A stretch of DNA of 64,000 nucleotides from Nocardiopsis algeriensis (GTDB lineage: Bacteria > Actinomycetota > Actinomycetes > Streptosporangiales > Streptosporangiaceae): positions 315,272 through 379,271 of the forward strand of contig NZ_JACHJO010000003.1 of assembly GCF_014203695.1 (NCBI RefSeq), written 5' to 3'. The position numbers and the translations under genes are program-made. Positions 1 to 7,355 of the stretch are shown piece by piece; the first letter of the stretch is position 1, and each line of letters starts with the position of its first letter. The notes under the pieces are model-generated. The model made no database searches. It was not told where the DNA came from and saw only the letters and a program-made list of their open reading frames with translations.

Positions 1-1445
1 GGCTGCACGGGCGCCTGCCCTCCTCCGAGGGGGTGCCCGGGCGCGGCGCCCACGTGGTGATCGGCTACGACGCACGGCACCGCTCGGAGGACTTCGCCCG
101 CGACAGCGCGGCCGTCCTCACCGGGGCGGGGCACCGGGTGTCGGTGCTGCCGGGCCCGCTGCCCACCCCGGTCCTGGCCTTCACCGTGCGGGACCTGCGC
201 GCCGACGCGGGCATCATGGTGACGGCCAGCCACAACCCGCCGCAGGACAACGGCTACAAGGTCTACGTCGGCGGGGAGGGCGACGAGGCGGGTGCGCAGA
301 TCGTCGCCCCGGTCGACGCCGACATCTCCGCCGCCATCGACGCGGTCGGCCCGGTCGCGGACCTGCCGCTCGGCACCGGCTGGGAGGTCCTGGGCGAGGA
401 GGCCGTGGAGCGCTATCTGGACGCGGTCACCGCTCTGGTGCCCGAGGGCCCTCGCGACCTGTCCGTCGTCTACACGGCCATGCACGGTGTGGGCGGCAGG
501 GTGCTCGTCGAGGCCATGGAGCGGGCCGGGTTCGCGCGGCCGGCGGTGGTCGAGGCCCAGTTCGACCCCGACCCGGCCTTCCCGACGGTGGAGTTCCCCA
601 ACCCCGAGGAGCCCGGCGCCATGGACCTGGCCATGGCCCAGGCCGGTGACGCCGACCTGGTGGTGGCCAACGACCCCGACGCCGACCGGCTCGCCGTGGT
701 CGTCCCCGGGTACGGGCGGCTCAACGGCAACGAGGTCGGCGGCCTGCTCGCCGAGTACGTGCTCGACCGCACGAGCGGGGACGACCGGGTCGTGGCCACC
801 ACGATCGTCTCCTCCAGCCTGCTGGGCAAGATCGCCCGCGCCCGCGGCGTCCGCTACGAGGAGACCCTCACCGGATTCAAGTGGCTGGCCCGCGCCGGCG
901 GGCCCGGGGCGCGGCGGGTGTTCGCCTTCGAGGAGGCCATCGGCTACTGCATCGGCGGCGACAGCGGGCGCCCGGTCGCCGACAAGGACGGCATCAGCGC
1001 TGCGCTGTTCGCGGCCGCCATGGCGGCGGAGGCCGCGAAGGAGGGCAGGACCCTGGGCGACCTGCTCGACGACCAGGCCCGCAGGTACGGCCTGCACCTG
1101 AGCGACCAGCTGTCGGTACGGGTCTCGGACCTGTCGCTGATCGACGCGGCGATGCGGCGGCTGCGCGCCGAACCGCCGACCGAGTTCGGCCCCCTGCGGG
1201 TGGCGGGGGTCGACGACTTCGCCGACGGCCACGAGGGGCTGCCGCCGACGGACGCCCTGCGCTTCCGGTTGGAGGGCGCGGCGTGGGGGCGTGTGACGCT
1301 GCGGCCCTCGGGCACCGAGCCCAAGCTGAAGGCCTATGTGGAAGTCGTGTCGGACGTGGACGGCGACGTCGGGGCTGCCCGCGAACGGGGGTCGGAGCTG
1401 CTGGGCGGGCTGATGGCCGCCGTCGCCGAGGCGGTCGGGGGCTGA
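1..1445 (+). CDS. Phosphomannomutase/phosphoglucomutase (5' end outside window)
   Basis: Alpha-D-phosphohexomutase that interconverts hexose 1- and 6-phosphates in the cytoplasm, feeding nucleotide-sugar and glycogen synthesis. The frame is open to the left edge, so the true start is missing; about 480 residues are visible and actinobacterial relatives of this type are near 550, so perhaps 70-80 are lost (inference). Visible motifs: the phosphoserine loop TASHNPPQDNGYKVY (Ser codon near 228), the metal loop DPDADRL near 676-696, and the C-terminal phosphate-binding RPSGTEPKLKAYVE near 1301-1342. These three loops define the family. It ends 42 bp before a convergent Lrp-type regulator. Exact substrate (mannose or glucose phosphate) cannot be told from the sequence. 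Confidence 0.93.
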   Translation, partial: LHGRLPSSEGVPGRGAHVVIGYDARHRSEDFARDSAAVLTGAGHRVSVLPGPLPTPVLAFTVRDLRADAGIMVTASHNPPQDNGYKVYVGGEGDEAGAQIVAPVDADISAAIDAVGPVADLPLGTGWEVLGEEAVERYLDAVTALVPEGPRDLSVVYTAMHGVGGRVLVEAMERAGFARPAVVEAQFDPDPAFPTVEFPNPEEPGAMDLAMAQAGDADLVVANDPDADRLAVVVPGYGRLNGNEVGGLLAEYVLDRTSGDDRVVATTIVSSSLLGKIARARGVRYEETLTGFKWLARAGGPGARRVFAFEEAIGYCIGGDSGRPVADKDGISAALFAAAMAAEAAKEGRTLGDLLDDQARRYGLHLSDQLSVRVSDLSLIDAAMRRLRAEPPTEFGPLRVAGVDDFADGHEGLPPTDALRFRLEGAAWGRVTLRPSGTEPKLKAYVEVVSDVDGDVGAARERGSELLGGLMAAVAEAVGG

Positions 1446-1487
1446 TCGGAGCCCTCGGCCTCCGGGTGCGGGGAGGAAGAGGTCTCC

Positions 1488-1979
1488 TCAGCCGGGGTCT
1501 CCGGGCTCCACGACGGGCCGGTGCACGACCTCGTCGATGACGGTGAGCGTCTGGGTGGCGGTCACCCCGGGGAGCGACTGCAGCCGGGTCAGGATCAGGT
1601 CGCGAAGCTGGTTGGTGTCGGCGACGCGGACGAGCAGGACGATGTCCGCGGAGCCGACCACGTACCAGCAGTACTCGATCTCGGGGTAGGCGGACAGGAT
1701 CTCCCGGTTGGCGCGCCAGTCGGGCTGACTGCCCGAGATGAGGACGAGCGCGGTGACGCCGAGCCCCATCTTCGAGTGGTCGGTCACCACGGAGTAGCCG
1801 CGGATGACCCCTTCGTCGGTGAGCCTCTTGATCCGGTTGTAGGCCGTGGCTCGGGAGACGTTGGCCAGCGCGGCGATCTCGGTGATCCCGGTGCGCGCGT
1901 CCTTGGCGAGGGCGCTCAGGATCGTCTGGTCGGTGGCGTCGGGCCGCCGGCCGTTCCTACGGTGCTCACCCATGGCCAT
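1488..1979 (-). CDS. Lrp/AsnC family transcriptional regulator
   Basis: Feast/famine type DNA-binding regulator of 163 residues. An N-terminal winged helix-turn-helix (about residues 15-65, with SRATAYNRIKRL as recognition helix region) is followed by an AsnC/RAM ligand-binding domain (about 70-150). Start chosen at ATG 1979 because AGGAG sits 7 bases upstream; a longer frame runs to 2087 but has proline/arginine-rich codons that look non-coding. It is divergent from the 2-oxoacid dehydrogenase genes at 2545. In other bacteria (for example BkdR of Pseudomonas) an Lrp-type protein controls a branched-chain 2-oxoacid dehydrogenase operon, so local control of the divergent operon is a reasonable inference. 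Effector unknown, probably an amino acid. Confidence 0.9.
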   Translation of the reverse strand: MAMGEHRRNGRRPDATDQTILSALAKDARTGITEIAALANVSRATAYNRIKRLTDEGVIRGYSVVTDHSKMGLGVTALVLISGSQPDWRANREILSAYPEIEYCWYVVGSADIVLLVRVADTNQLRDLILTRLQSLPGVTATQTLTVIDEVVHRPVVEPGDPG

Positions 1980-2544
1980 GTGGGGGCTCCTCATGTGCTC
2001 TTGTGATCGGTGGACCCCCGGCGTCCCCGTGACCGGGGGCGGTCGGGTCGCTTCTCGCGGGGGTGGCGCGGGGGCGCGCCGGGGCATCCGACTGTACTTG
2101 TCGTTGACGCGGTGATCGGGTCCAGGGTTTCCCTGACTCGCGGGTAACTACACGTCCCTTCCGAGAATGCGACAGAACTTCTTCCCCGGGGTGCCCCGAA
2201 GAGGCTTTTGTCGTACTTGCTTGCGCTTTTATCGACGAATTGTCGGAGTTGGCGCAGGGGGTTTTCCTTGCTCACGATCAGCTTCACACTGTAACCACAT
2301 CGGCGCTGTCGGTGGTGGGGTGGGGTTCCGGTCGGAGATCGGGCGAAGTGTCGTGTTTTCGGCGTGGCGCACGCCATAACTTAGACGCTGGAGAACGTTT
2401 GAGGCTCATGTGTGCTTGTTCGTATCGAGTTTCGCTCTGTATCTGGCGGAAGTGTCGAATATTTCAGAGAATCGGGCTTCACGTTCGAAACCACTCGGTC
2501 CGGCACACGAGGGTGCTGCCGGGCCATGTTGGGAGCCGCTCGAC
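1980..2544. promoter_or_regulatory. Long divergent intergenic region between Lrp regulator and E1 alpha
   Basis: 565 bp without a convincing gene and visibly richer in A+T than its surroundings. It holds a perfect hexamer inverted repeat GGCGTG-GCG-CACGCC (2361-2375), two copies of AAGTGTCG (2346-2353 and 2450-2457) and several other TGTCG words. These are candidate sites for the divergent Lrp-type regulator. An in-frame extension of the E1 alpha frame back to 2410 exists, but it is less GC-rich at third positions and lacks a ribosome site, so I treat it as leader. Confidence 0.5.
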
Positions 2545-3585
2545 ATGCCGACCCACGAGTCAGCCGGTCAGGGGTCCGCCACGGTGGACCACCTGGCGCC
2601 CGATCTCGCCCGCACGATGTACCGGCACATGCGGACCGCGCGCGACCTCGACACCGAGGCCGTCGCCCTCCAGCGGCAGGGGGTCTTCCCCGCCTACGTC
2701 TCCGTACGCGGACAGGAGGCGGCCCAGGTCGCCGCCGCGACCGCGCTGGACCCCTCCCGCGACTTCGTCTTCCCGACCTACCGCGAGATGGCCGTCGCCC
2801 TGGCTTACGGCGTGGAGATGGTCGGCTACATGGCCACGCACCGGGCCCTGTGGCACGGCGGCCTCTACGACGCCATGGAGTCCCGCTTCGGTGCGATCAA
2901 CGCCGTCGTCGGCGGCCCGGTGCCGCACGCCGTCGGCTGGGCCGTGGGCGAGCGGCTGCGCGGTGGCGAGGGCGTGGCGCTGGCCTGCTTCGGCGACGGC
3001 GCCAGCTCCGAGGGCGACGTCCACGAGGCGATGAACTTCGCCGGCGTCTACGGGGCGCCGGTCGTCTTCTTCTGCCAGAACAACCGCTGGGCGCTGTCGG
3101 TGCCCAACGAGCGCCAGGTCGCCGGCGGATCCGTGGCCGCGCGCGCCGCCGGCTACGGGATGCCCGGCGTCGCCGTGGACGGCAACGACGCGGGCGCCGT
3201 CCACCGCGCCGTCTCCGAGGCGGCGGAGCGGGCCCGCCGGGGCGAGGGCCCCACCCTTGTCGAGGCGCTCACCTACCGGGTCGAGCCGCACTCCACCTCC
3301 GACGACAGCGCCCGCTACCGGGACGAGGCCGAGGCCGAGCGGTGGCGGCGCCACCGCGACCCCGTCGACCTGATGCGCCGCGCCCTGATCGAGGCCGGAT
3401 ACGCCGGCGAGGCGGAACTCGACCGCATCGACGCCGAGGCGAGGGCGCGCGCCGAGGAGATCCGCGACGGAGTCTCCACCGCCCCCGAGCCCGACGGTTC
3501 CGAGCTGTTCACGCACGTCTACCGGGAGACCACCCAGGAGCTGGCCCGGCAGCGCCGCATCTGGCAGGAGGAGGTCCGGCTGTGA
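2545..3585 (+). CDS. Thiamine-diphosphate-dependent 2-oxoacid dehydrogenase E1, alpha subunit
   Basis: Alpha subunit of an E1 component that decarboxylates a 2-oxoacid (pyruvate, branched-chain oxoacid, or acetoin in the Aco subgroup) and passes the acyl group to a lipoyl domain. 346 residues. The thiamine diphosphate motif GDGASSEGD...QNN is clear (about residues 150-181), as are RGQEA and the phosphorylation-loop-like HSTSDD. Start set at ATG 2545, with GGGAG nine bases before it; this drops a 45-residue upstream extension of unlikely composition. It overlaps the beta subunit gene by 4 bp (GTGA), implying translational coupling. Family names pdhA, bkdA and acoA are all possible; substrate is not decided by the sequence. 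Confidence 0.93.
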   Translation: MPTHESAGQGSATVDHLAPDLARTMYRHMRTARDLDTEAVALQRQGVFPAYVSVRGQEAAQVAAATALDPSRDFVFPTYREMAVALAYGVEMVGYMATHRALWHGGLYDAMESRFGAINAVVGGPVPHAVGWAVGERLRGGEGVALACFGDGASSEGDVHEAMNFAGVYGAPVVFFCQNNRWALSVPNERQVAGGSVAARAAGYGMPGVAVDGNDAGAVHRAVSEAAERARRGEGPTLVEALTYRVEPHSTSDDSARYRDEAEAERWRRHRDPVDLMRRALIEAGYAGEAELDRIDAEARARAEEIRDGVSTAPEPDGSELFTHVYRETTQELARQRRIWQEEVRL

Positions 3586-4604
3586 CCGAGCTGATCGACC
3601 GCACCGGCACGGAGACGCAGGAAGCCCCCGTCGTGGAGCTGTCCATGCAGCAGGCCGTCAACCGGGCGCTGCGCGTCCTCCTGGCGGAGGACCCCGACGT
3701 CCTGGTCTTCGGCGAGGACGTGGGAACCCTCGGCGGAGTCTTCCGCGTCACCGACGGACTCCAGAAGGAGTTCGGGGACCGGCGCGTCTTCGACACCCCC
3801 CTGGCCGAGTCCGCGATCATGGGCATGGCGGTCGGCCTGGCGATGAACGGCTGGCGCCCCGTCCCCGAGCTCCAGTTCGACGGCTTCGCCTATCCCGCCA
3901 TCGACCAGATCGTCAACCAGGTGGCGCGGATGAACTACCGGACCCGCGGAGCGGCGCCCATGCCGATCACGCTGCGCCTGCCCTCCTTCGGCGGCATCCA
4001 GGCGCCCGAACACCACGGGGAGAGCCTGGAGGCGATCTTCGCCCACACCCCGGGACTGAAGGTCGTGGCCCCCTCCGACCCCGGGGACGCCTACACGCTG
4101 CTGCTCCAGGCCGTGCGCTCGGACGACCCGGTGGTCTACATGGAGCCCAAGGCCCGCTACTGGGAACGCAGGCCGGTTCAGCTGCGCGAACCCGACGAGC
4201 CCATCGGCACCAGCCGGATCGTCCGCCCCGGACGCCACGCCACCCTCGTGGCCTGGGGCGCCATGGTGCACCGCTGCGTCCAGGCGGCCGAGCTGGCCGC
4301 GGAGGACGGTGTGGAGCTGGAGGTGCTGGACCTGCGCTGGCTCAAGCCCATCGACGCCGAGGGCCTCGCGGCCTCCGTGGCGCGGACCCGGCGGGCGGTG
4401 GTCGTGCACGAGGCGCCCCTCACCGCCGGACTGGGCGCCGAGGTCTCGGCACTGGTCACCGAGAACTGCTTCCGCGACCTGGCCGCCCCTGTACAGCGCG
4501 TCACCGGGTTCGACGTGCCCTACCCCGCGGGTCCGCTGGAGCCGCAGTACCTGCCCACGATCGACCGCATCCTGCTTGCGGTGCAGAGGACACTGGAGTT
4601 CTAG
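3582..4604 (+). CDS. 2-oxoacid dehydrogenase E1, beta subunit
   Basis: Beta subunit that with the preceding protein forms the alpha2beta2 E1 heterotetramer. 340 residues. A transketolase-type pyrimidine-binding domain spans about residues 20-200 (GEDVG, RVFDTPLAESAIMGMAVG, QFDGFAYPAIDQ), followed by the transketolase C-terminal domain (about 215-335, LRWLKPID, HEAPLTAGLG). The GTG start at 3582 overlaps the stop of E1 alpha; longer readings upstream are simply the alpha gene in another frame. A lipoyl-protein gene starts 7 bp after its stop, so the three genes form one tight operon. Symbols pdhB, bkdB or acoB are equally possible. Confidence 0.94.
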   Translation: MTELIDRTGTETQEAPVVELSMQQAVNRALRVLLAEDPDVLVFGEDVGTLGGVFRVTDGLQKEFGDRRVFDTPLAESAIMGMAVGLAMNGWRPVPELQFDGFAYPAIDQIVNQVARMNYRTRGAAPMPITLRLPSFGGIQAPEHHGESLEAIFAHTPGLKVVAPSDPGDAYTLLLQAVRSDDPVVYMEPKARYWERRPVQLREPDEPIGTSRIVRPGRHATLVAWGAMVHRCVQAAELAAEDGVELEVLDLRWLKPIDAEGLAASVARTRRAVVVHEAPLTAGLGAEVSALVTENCFRDLAAPVQRVTGFDVPYPAGPLEPQYLPTIDRILLAVQRTLEF

Positions 4605-4610
4605 ACAGAC

Positions 4611-4952
4611 ATGGCCGAAGAGAGCGTCACCTTCACCCTTCCCGACCTGGGGGAGGGCCTGGTCGAGGCGACCGTCCTGGAGTGGCAGGTCGGCGTCGGC
4701 GACACCGTCGGACGCAACGACCCCCTGGTGGAGGTGGAGACCACCAAGTCCGCCGTCGTCATCCCCTCGCCCAAGGCCGGCCGGATCGCCGAGCTGCACG
4801 CGCGGGAGGAGGAGGTGGTCCCCGTCGGCGCGCCCCTGGTCACCTTTGTGGTCACGGTGAGTGACGACGCGCCCCAGGCCGGCATCGTCGGCAAGGTCCC
4901 CGCGGAGGAGAGGCCCACCCGCCGGGTGCGCCTCAAGCCGCCTGCGGACTGA
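4611..4952 (+). CDS. Stand-alone lipoyl-domain protein (E2-like, no catalytic core)
   Basis: 113-residue protein consisting of a single biotinyl/lipoyl domain (about 6-80) and a short basic, proline-containing tail. The modified lysine is Lys46 in ETTKSA, and the family signature LPDLGEGLVEA opens the domain. A normal E2 of this operon type would be about 400 residues with a peripheral-subunit-binding domain and an acyltransferase core; both are absent, and there is no further frame after the TGA at 4950-4952 that restores them. It lies 7 bp after E1 beta. Either the acyl group goes to a core encoded elsewhere (the E2 at 45070 is a candidate), or the downstream alpha/beta hydrolase is the functional partner, as in AcoC proteins where lipoyl and hydrolase domains are fused. 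Confidence 0.9.
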   Translation: MAEESVTFTLPDLGEGLVEATVLEWQVGVGDTVGRNDPLVEVETTKSAVVIPSPKAGRIAELHAREEEVVPVGAPLVTFVVTVSDDAPQAGIVGKVPAEERPTRRVRLKPPAD

Positions 4953-5091
4953 ACAGGGGAGAGGAACCGGGGCCCGTTCAGAGAAATATCCGACCGGATC
5001 CGCTTGTAGGCGGCCGGGGTTCGGGGAAAGATCTGAATGGGCCCGTCCTTCCCCTTCCGAATAACTCCAGCGAACGAGGAATGAAGGATTC

Positions 5092-5820
5092 ATGTCTGAA
5101 AATCCGGCCGACGGCGTGGCAATACGCTGCGCGGATTTGATTCCGTCCTCCCCGGCGGACGCCGTTCCCGTACTCCTGCTGCACGGTTTCGGCACGAGCT
5201 TCGACATGAATTGGCGGGCCGCCGGCTGGACACGGGCCCTGGAGGCCGAGGGGCTGCGGGTGCTGGGCCCCGACCTGCGCGGACACGGGGACAGCGACAA
5301 GCCCGCCGACAGCGGCTTCTACCTTCCCGAGCACTTCGTCGGCGACCTCACGGCCGCGCTGGACCGGCTGGGCGTCGAGCGGGTCGACGCGGTCGGCTAC
5401 TCCATGGGCTCGCGCCTGGCCTGGGAGCTCGCCCTGACCCACCCCGAGCGGGTGCGCCGCGTCGCCCTCTGCGGTTTCGGCCCGGCCGACGCCTTCGAAG
5501 GGGTCGACCTGTCCGACCCCGGAAGCGGGGACACCCCCTTCGACTCCGTCTTCCGCAATGTCGCGGGGCTGCCCGGGAACGACCCCGCGGCCCTGGCCGC
5601 CTGCGCCCGGGGCCAGGCCTCCCGGCCCTTCCGGGCGCACCCGCCCCTCACCTGTCCCGTCCTGGTCGCAGCGGGCTCCGAGGACGAGGTCGCGGCCGGG
5701 GCGCAGGAGCTGGCCGCACTGTGCGGGGGGACCTTCGTGGAGGTGCCGGGGCGCGGCCACGCCAACGCCGTCTCCTCCCGGATCCTCAGACAGGCCGTCG
5801 TGGAGTTCCTCACTTCCTGA
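5092..5820 (+). CDS. Alpha/beta hydrolase
   Basis: Cytoplasmic serine hydrolase of the alpha/beta fold, 242 residues. The nucleophile elbow is GYSMGS (Ser104), the acid is Asp198 in GSEDEV and the base His223 in GRGHANA; HGFG (31-34) forms the oxyanion hole. A GAAGGA element stands just before the ATG. It is 139 bp downstream of the lipoyl-protein gene on the same strand. In acetoin dehydrogenase systems the E2 protein (AcoC) is a lipoyl domain fused to an alpha/beta hydrolase; here the two parts would be separate genes in the same order. That link is inference; it could equally be an unrelated esterase or lipase-like hydrolase. The first 30 codons are less GC-rich than the rest. Confidence 0.85.
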   Translation: MSENPADGVAIRCADLIPSSPADAVPVLLLHGFGTSFDMNWRAAGWTRALEAEGLRVLGPDLRGHGDSDKPADSGFYLPEHFVGDLTAALDRLGVERVDAVGYSMGSRLAWELALTHPERVRRVALCGFGPADAFEGVDLSDPGSGDTPFDSVFRNVAGLPGNDPAALAACARGQASRPFRAHPPLTCPVLVAAGSEDEVAAGAQELAALCGGTFVEVPGRGHANAVSSRILRQAVVEFLTS

Positions 5821-6165
5821 GGCCGACGGTGCCGACCCGCCCCGGAGATGCCAGACCGGTATGGACCAGTGCCCTCCCACGTGGGATTTGTCACTCTACG
5901 TAAAGGTGTCGGAGCTCACTGCGGTAACCGCTTGTCGAAGGGTGTTCCGCCGCCGGGAAAACCCCTGCGGCAAAGAAGGTTGCCTGCCTCCGGTGTGTTC
6001 TCGGTAACTTTGGGGAGGGCCACCGTGTCGCTCTGCTTTCGCCTTCATAACAAGTCGGTGCGCAGGTTGGGTGTACTTTCGGCGACCGTATATCGTCCGG
6101 CTGCAGAACTCGGCCGATCCGCATCTATATGACGGGCTGTCGAGAGGGCGAAGGGGAGTTATCAA
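5821..6165 (+). promoter_or_regulatory. Leader of the nucleoside transport operon, with candidate promoter
   Basis: 345 bp gap without a gene. A plausible sigma-70-type promoter is TTGGGT (6067-6072), 16 bases, then TATATC (6089-6094). Two copies of CGGTAAC lie 80 bp apart (5922-5928 and 6002-6008); the first belongs to the near-palindrome GCGGT-A-ACCGC (5921-5931). A regulator of nucleoside uptake could bind these, but this is a guess. Confidence 0.45.
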
Positions 6166-7218
6166 GTGAAGCGCAGCAACGCAGCCAAGTTCGCCGCCGT
6201 CACGGCGGCGGGTGTGCTGGCCCTTACCGCGTGTGACAGCGCGGCCGACGACGGGGGCAGCGGTTCCGGCGGCGAGGAGTCCGCCTCCGGGGTCAAGGTC
6301 GGCCTGGCCTACGACGTCGGCGGCCGCGGTGACCGCTCGTTCAACGACTCGGCCTACCGGGGTCTGGAGCAGGCCGTGGAGGAGCTGGGCGTGGACGCCC
6401 AGGAGTTCGAGCCCACCGACGGCGAGGCCGAGTCCGCCAAGGTGGACCGCCTGACCACCATGGCCGAGGAGGGCTTCAACGTCGTCATCGCGGTCGGCTT
6501 CGCCTACGACGGCGCCGTCCGCGAGGTCGCGCCCGAGTACCCGGACGTCGACTTCGCCATCGTCGACTCCGAGATCACCGACATCGACAACGTCACCAGC
6601 CTGGTCTTCGCCGAGGAGCAGGTCTCCTTCCTCGCCGGCGCCGCCGCCGCGCTGAGCACCGAGGAGGACCACGTCGGCTTCATCGGCGGTGTCGAGACCC
6701 CGCTGATCCAGAAGTTCGAGGCCGGCTACGTCGCGGGCGTCGCCCACGTCGACGACGCCATCGAGGTCGAGGTCGACTACATCAGCCAGCCGCCGGACTT
6801 CAGCGGCTTCAGCGACCCGGCCAAGGGCCGCGAGATGGCCCAGGCCCAGTACGACCGCGGCGCGGACGTGATCTACCACGCCGCCGGCGCCTCGGGCAAC
6901 GGCGTCCTCGAGGCCGCCGTCAGCAACGACTTCCTGTTCGTCGGTGTCGACAGCGACCAGTACGAGAACGCCGAGGAGGAGCAGAAGCCGTACGTGCTCA
7001 CCTCCGCGATCAAGCAGGTCGACGTCGCCGTCTACGACCTGATCGAGGCCGCCAGCGAGGACACCGTCGAGGCGGGTGTCCAGCGCTTCGACCTGGCCAG
7101 CGGCGGTGTGGACTACACCGACTCCAACCCCGAGCTCATCGGCCCGCTCCAGGAGCAGCTGGACGAGATCAAGCAGCAGATCATCGACGGCGAGATCGAG
7201 GTCTCCGAGAAGCCGTAG
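6166..7218 (+). CDS. BMP family nucleoside-binding lipoprotein (ABC transporter)
   Basis: Extracytoplasmic substrate-binding protein of the BMP/PnrA family, whose studied members bind purine or other nucleosides. 350 residues. The GTG start follows GGGGAG by 7 bases. A lipoprotein signal peptide ends in the lipobox LTAC (Cys23), so the mature protein is anchored to the outer face of the membrane. The family region starts with VGLAYDVGGRGDRSFNDSAY and contains the PDVDFAIVD and GFIGG segments typical of BMP proteins. It opens an operon with an ATPase, two permeases, cytidine deaminase and thymidine phosphorylase; the enzymes point to pyrimidine nucleosides as at least part of the cargo (inference). 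The acidic amino-acid content of the mature part fits a secreted actinobacterial protein. Confidence 0.94.
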   Translation: MKRSNAAKFAAVTAAGVLALTACDSAADDGGSGSGGEESASGVKVGLAYDVGGRGDRSFNDSAYRGLEQAVEELGVDAQEFEPTDGEAESAKVDRLTTMAEEGFNVVIAVGFAYDGAVREVAPEYPDVDFAIVDSEITDIDNVTSLVFAEEQVSFLAGAAAALSTEEDHVGFIGGVETPLIQKFEAGYVAGVAHVDDAIEVEVDYISQPPDFSGFSDPAKGREMAQAQYDRGADVIYHAAGASGNGVLEAAVSNDFLFVGVDSDQYENAEEEQKPYVLTSAIKQVDVAVYDLIEAASEDTVEAGVQRFDLASGGVDYTDSNPELIGPLQEQLDEIKQQIIDGEIEVSEKP

Positions 7219-7355
7219 GCCCCGAAGCACGGCCTGGGGCGGCGGCCGGAAGGGGAGGATCCCCCTTGCCCGGCGCCGCCCCGGCTGCTGTCATGCGACG
7301 TGCGGCCGGGGCCCACCCGGTTCCGCGCCGCGCCGCAAGTTCCCCGAGGAGACAG

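Noticed and set aside
4953..5091. Search for an E2 catalytic domain or a frameshift after the lipoyl protein
   Set aside because: None of the frames after 4952 shows an acyltransferase core or the HxxxD motif; the lipoyl protein really ends there.
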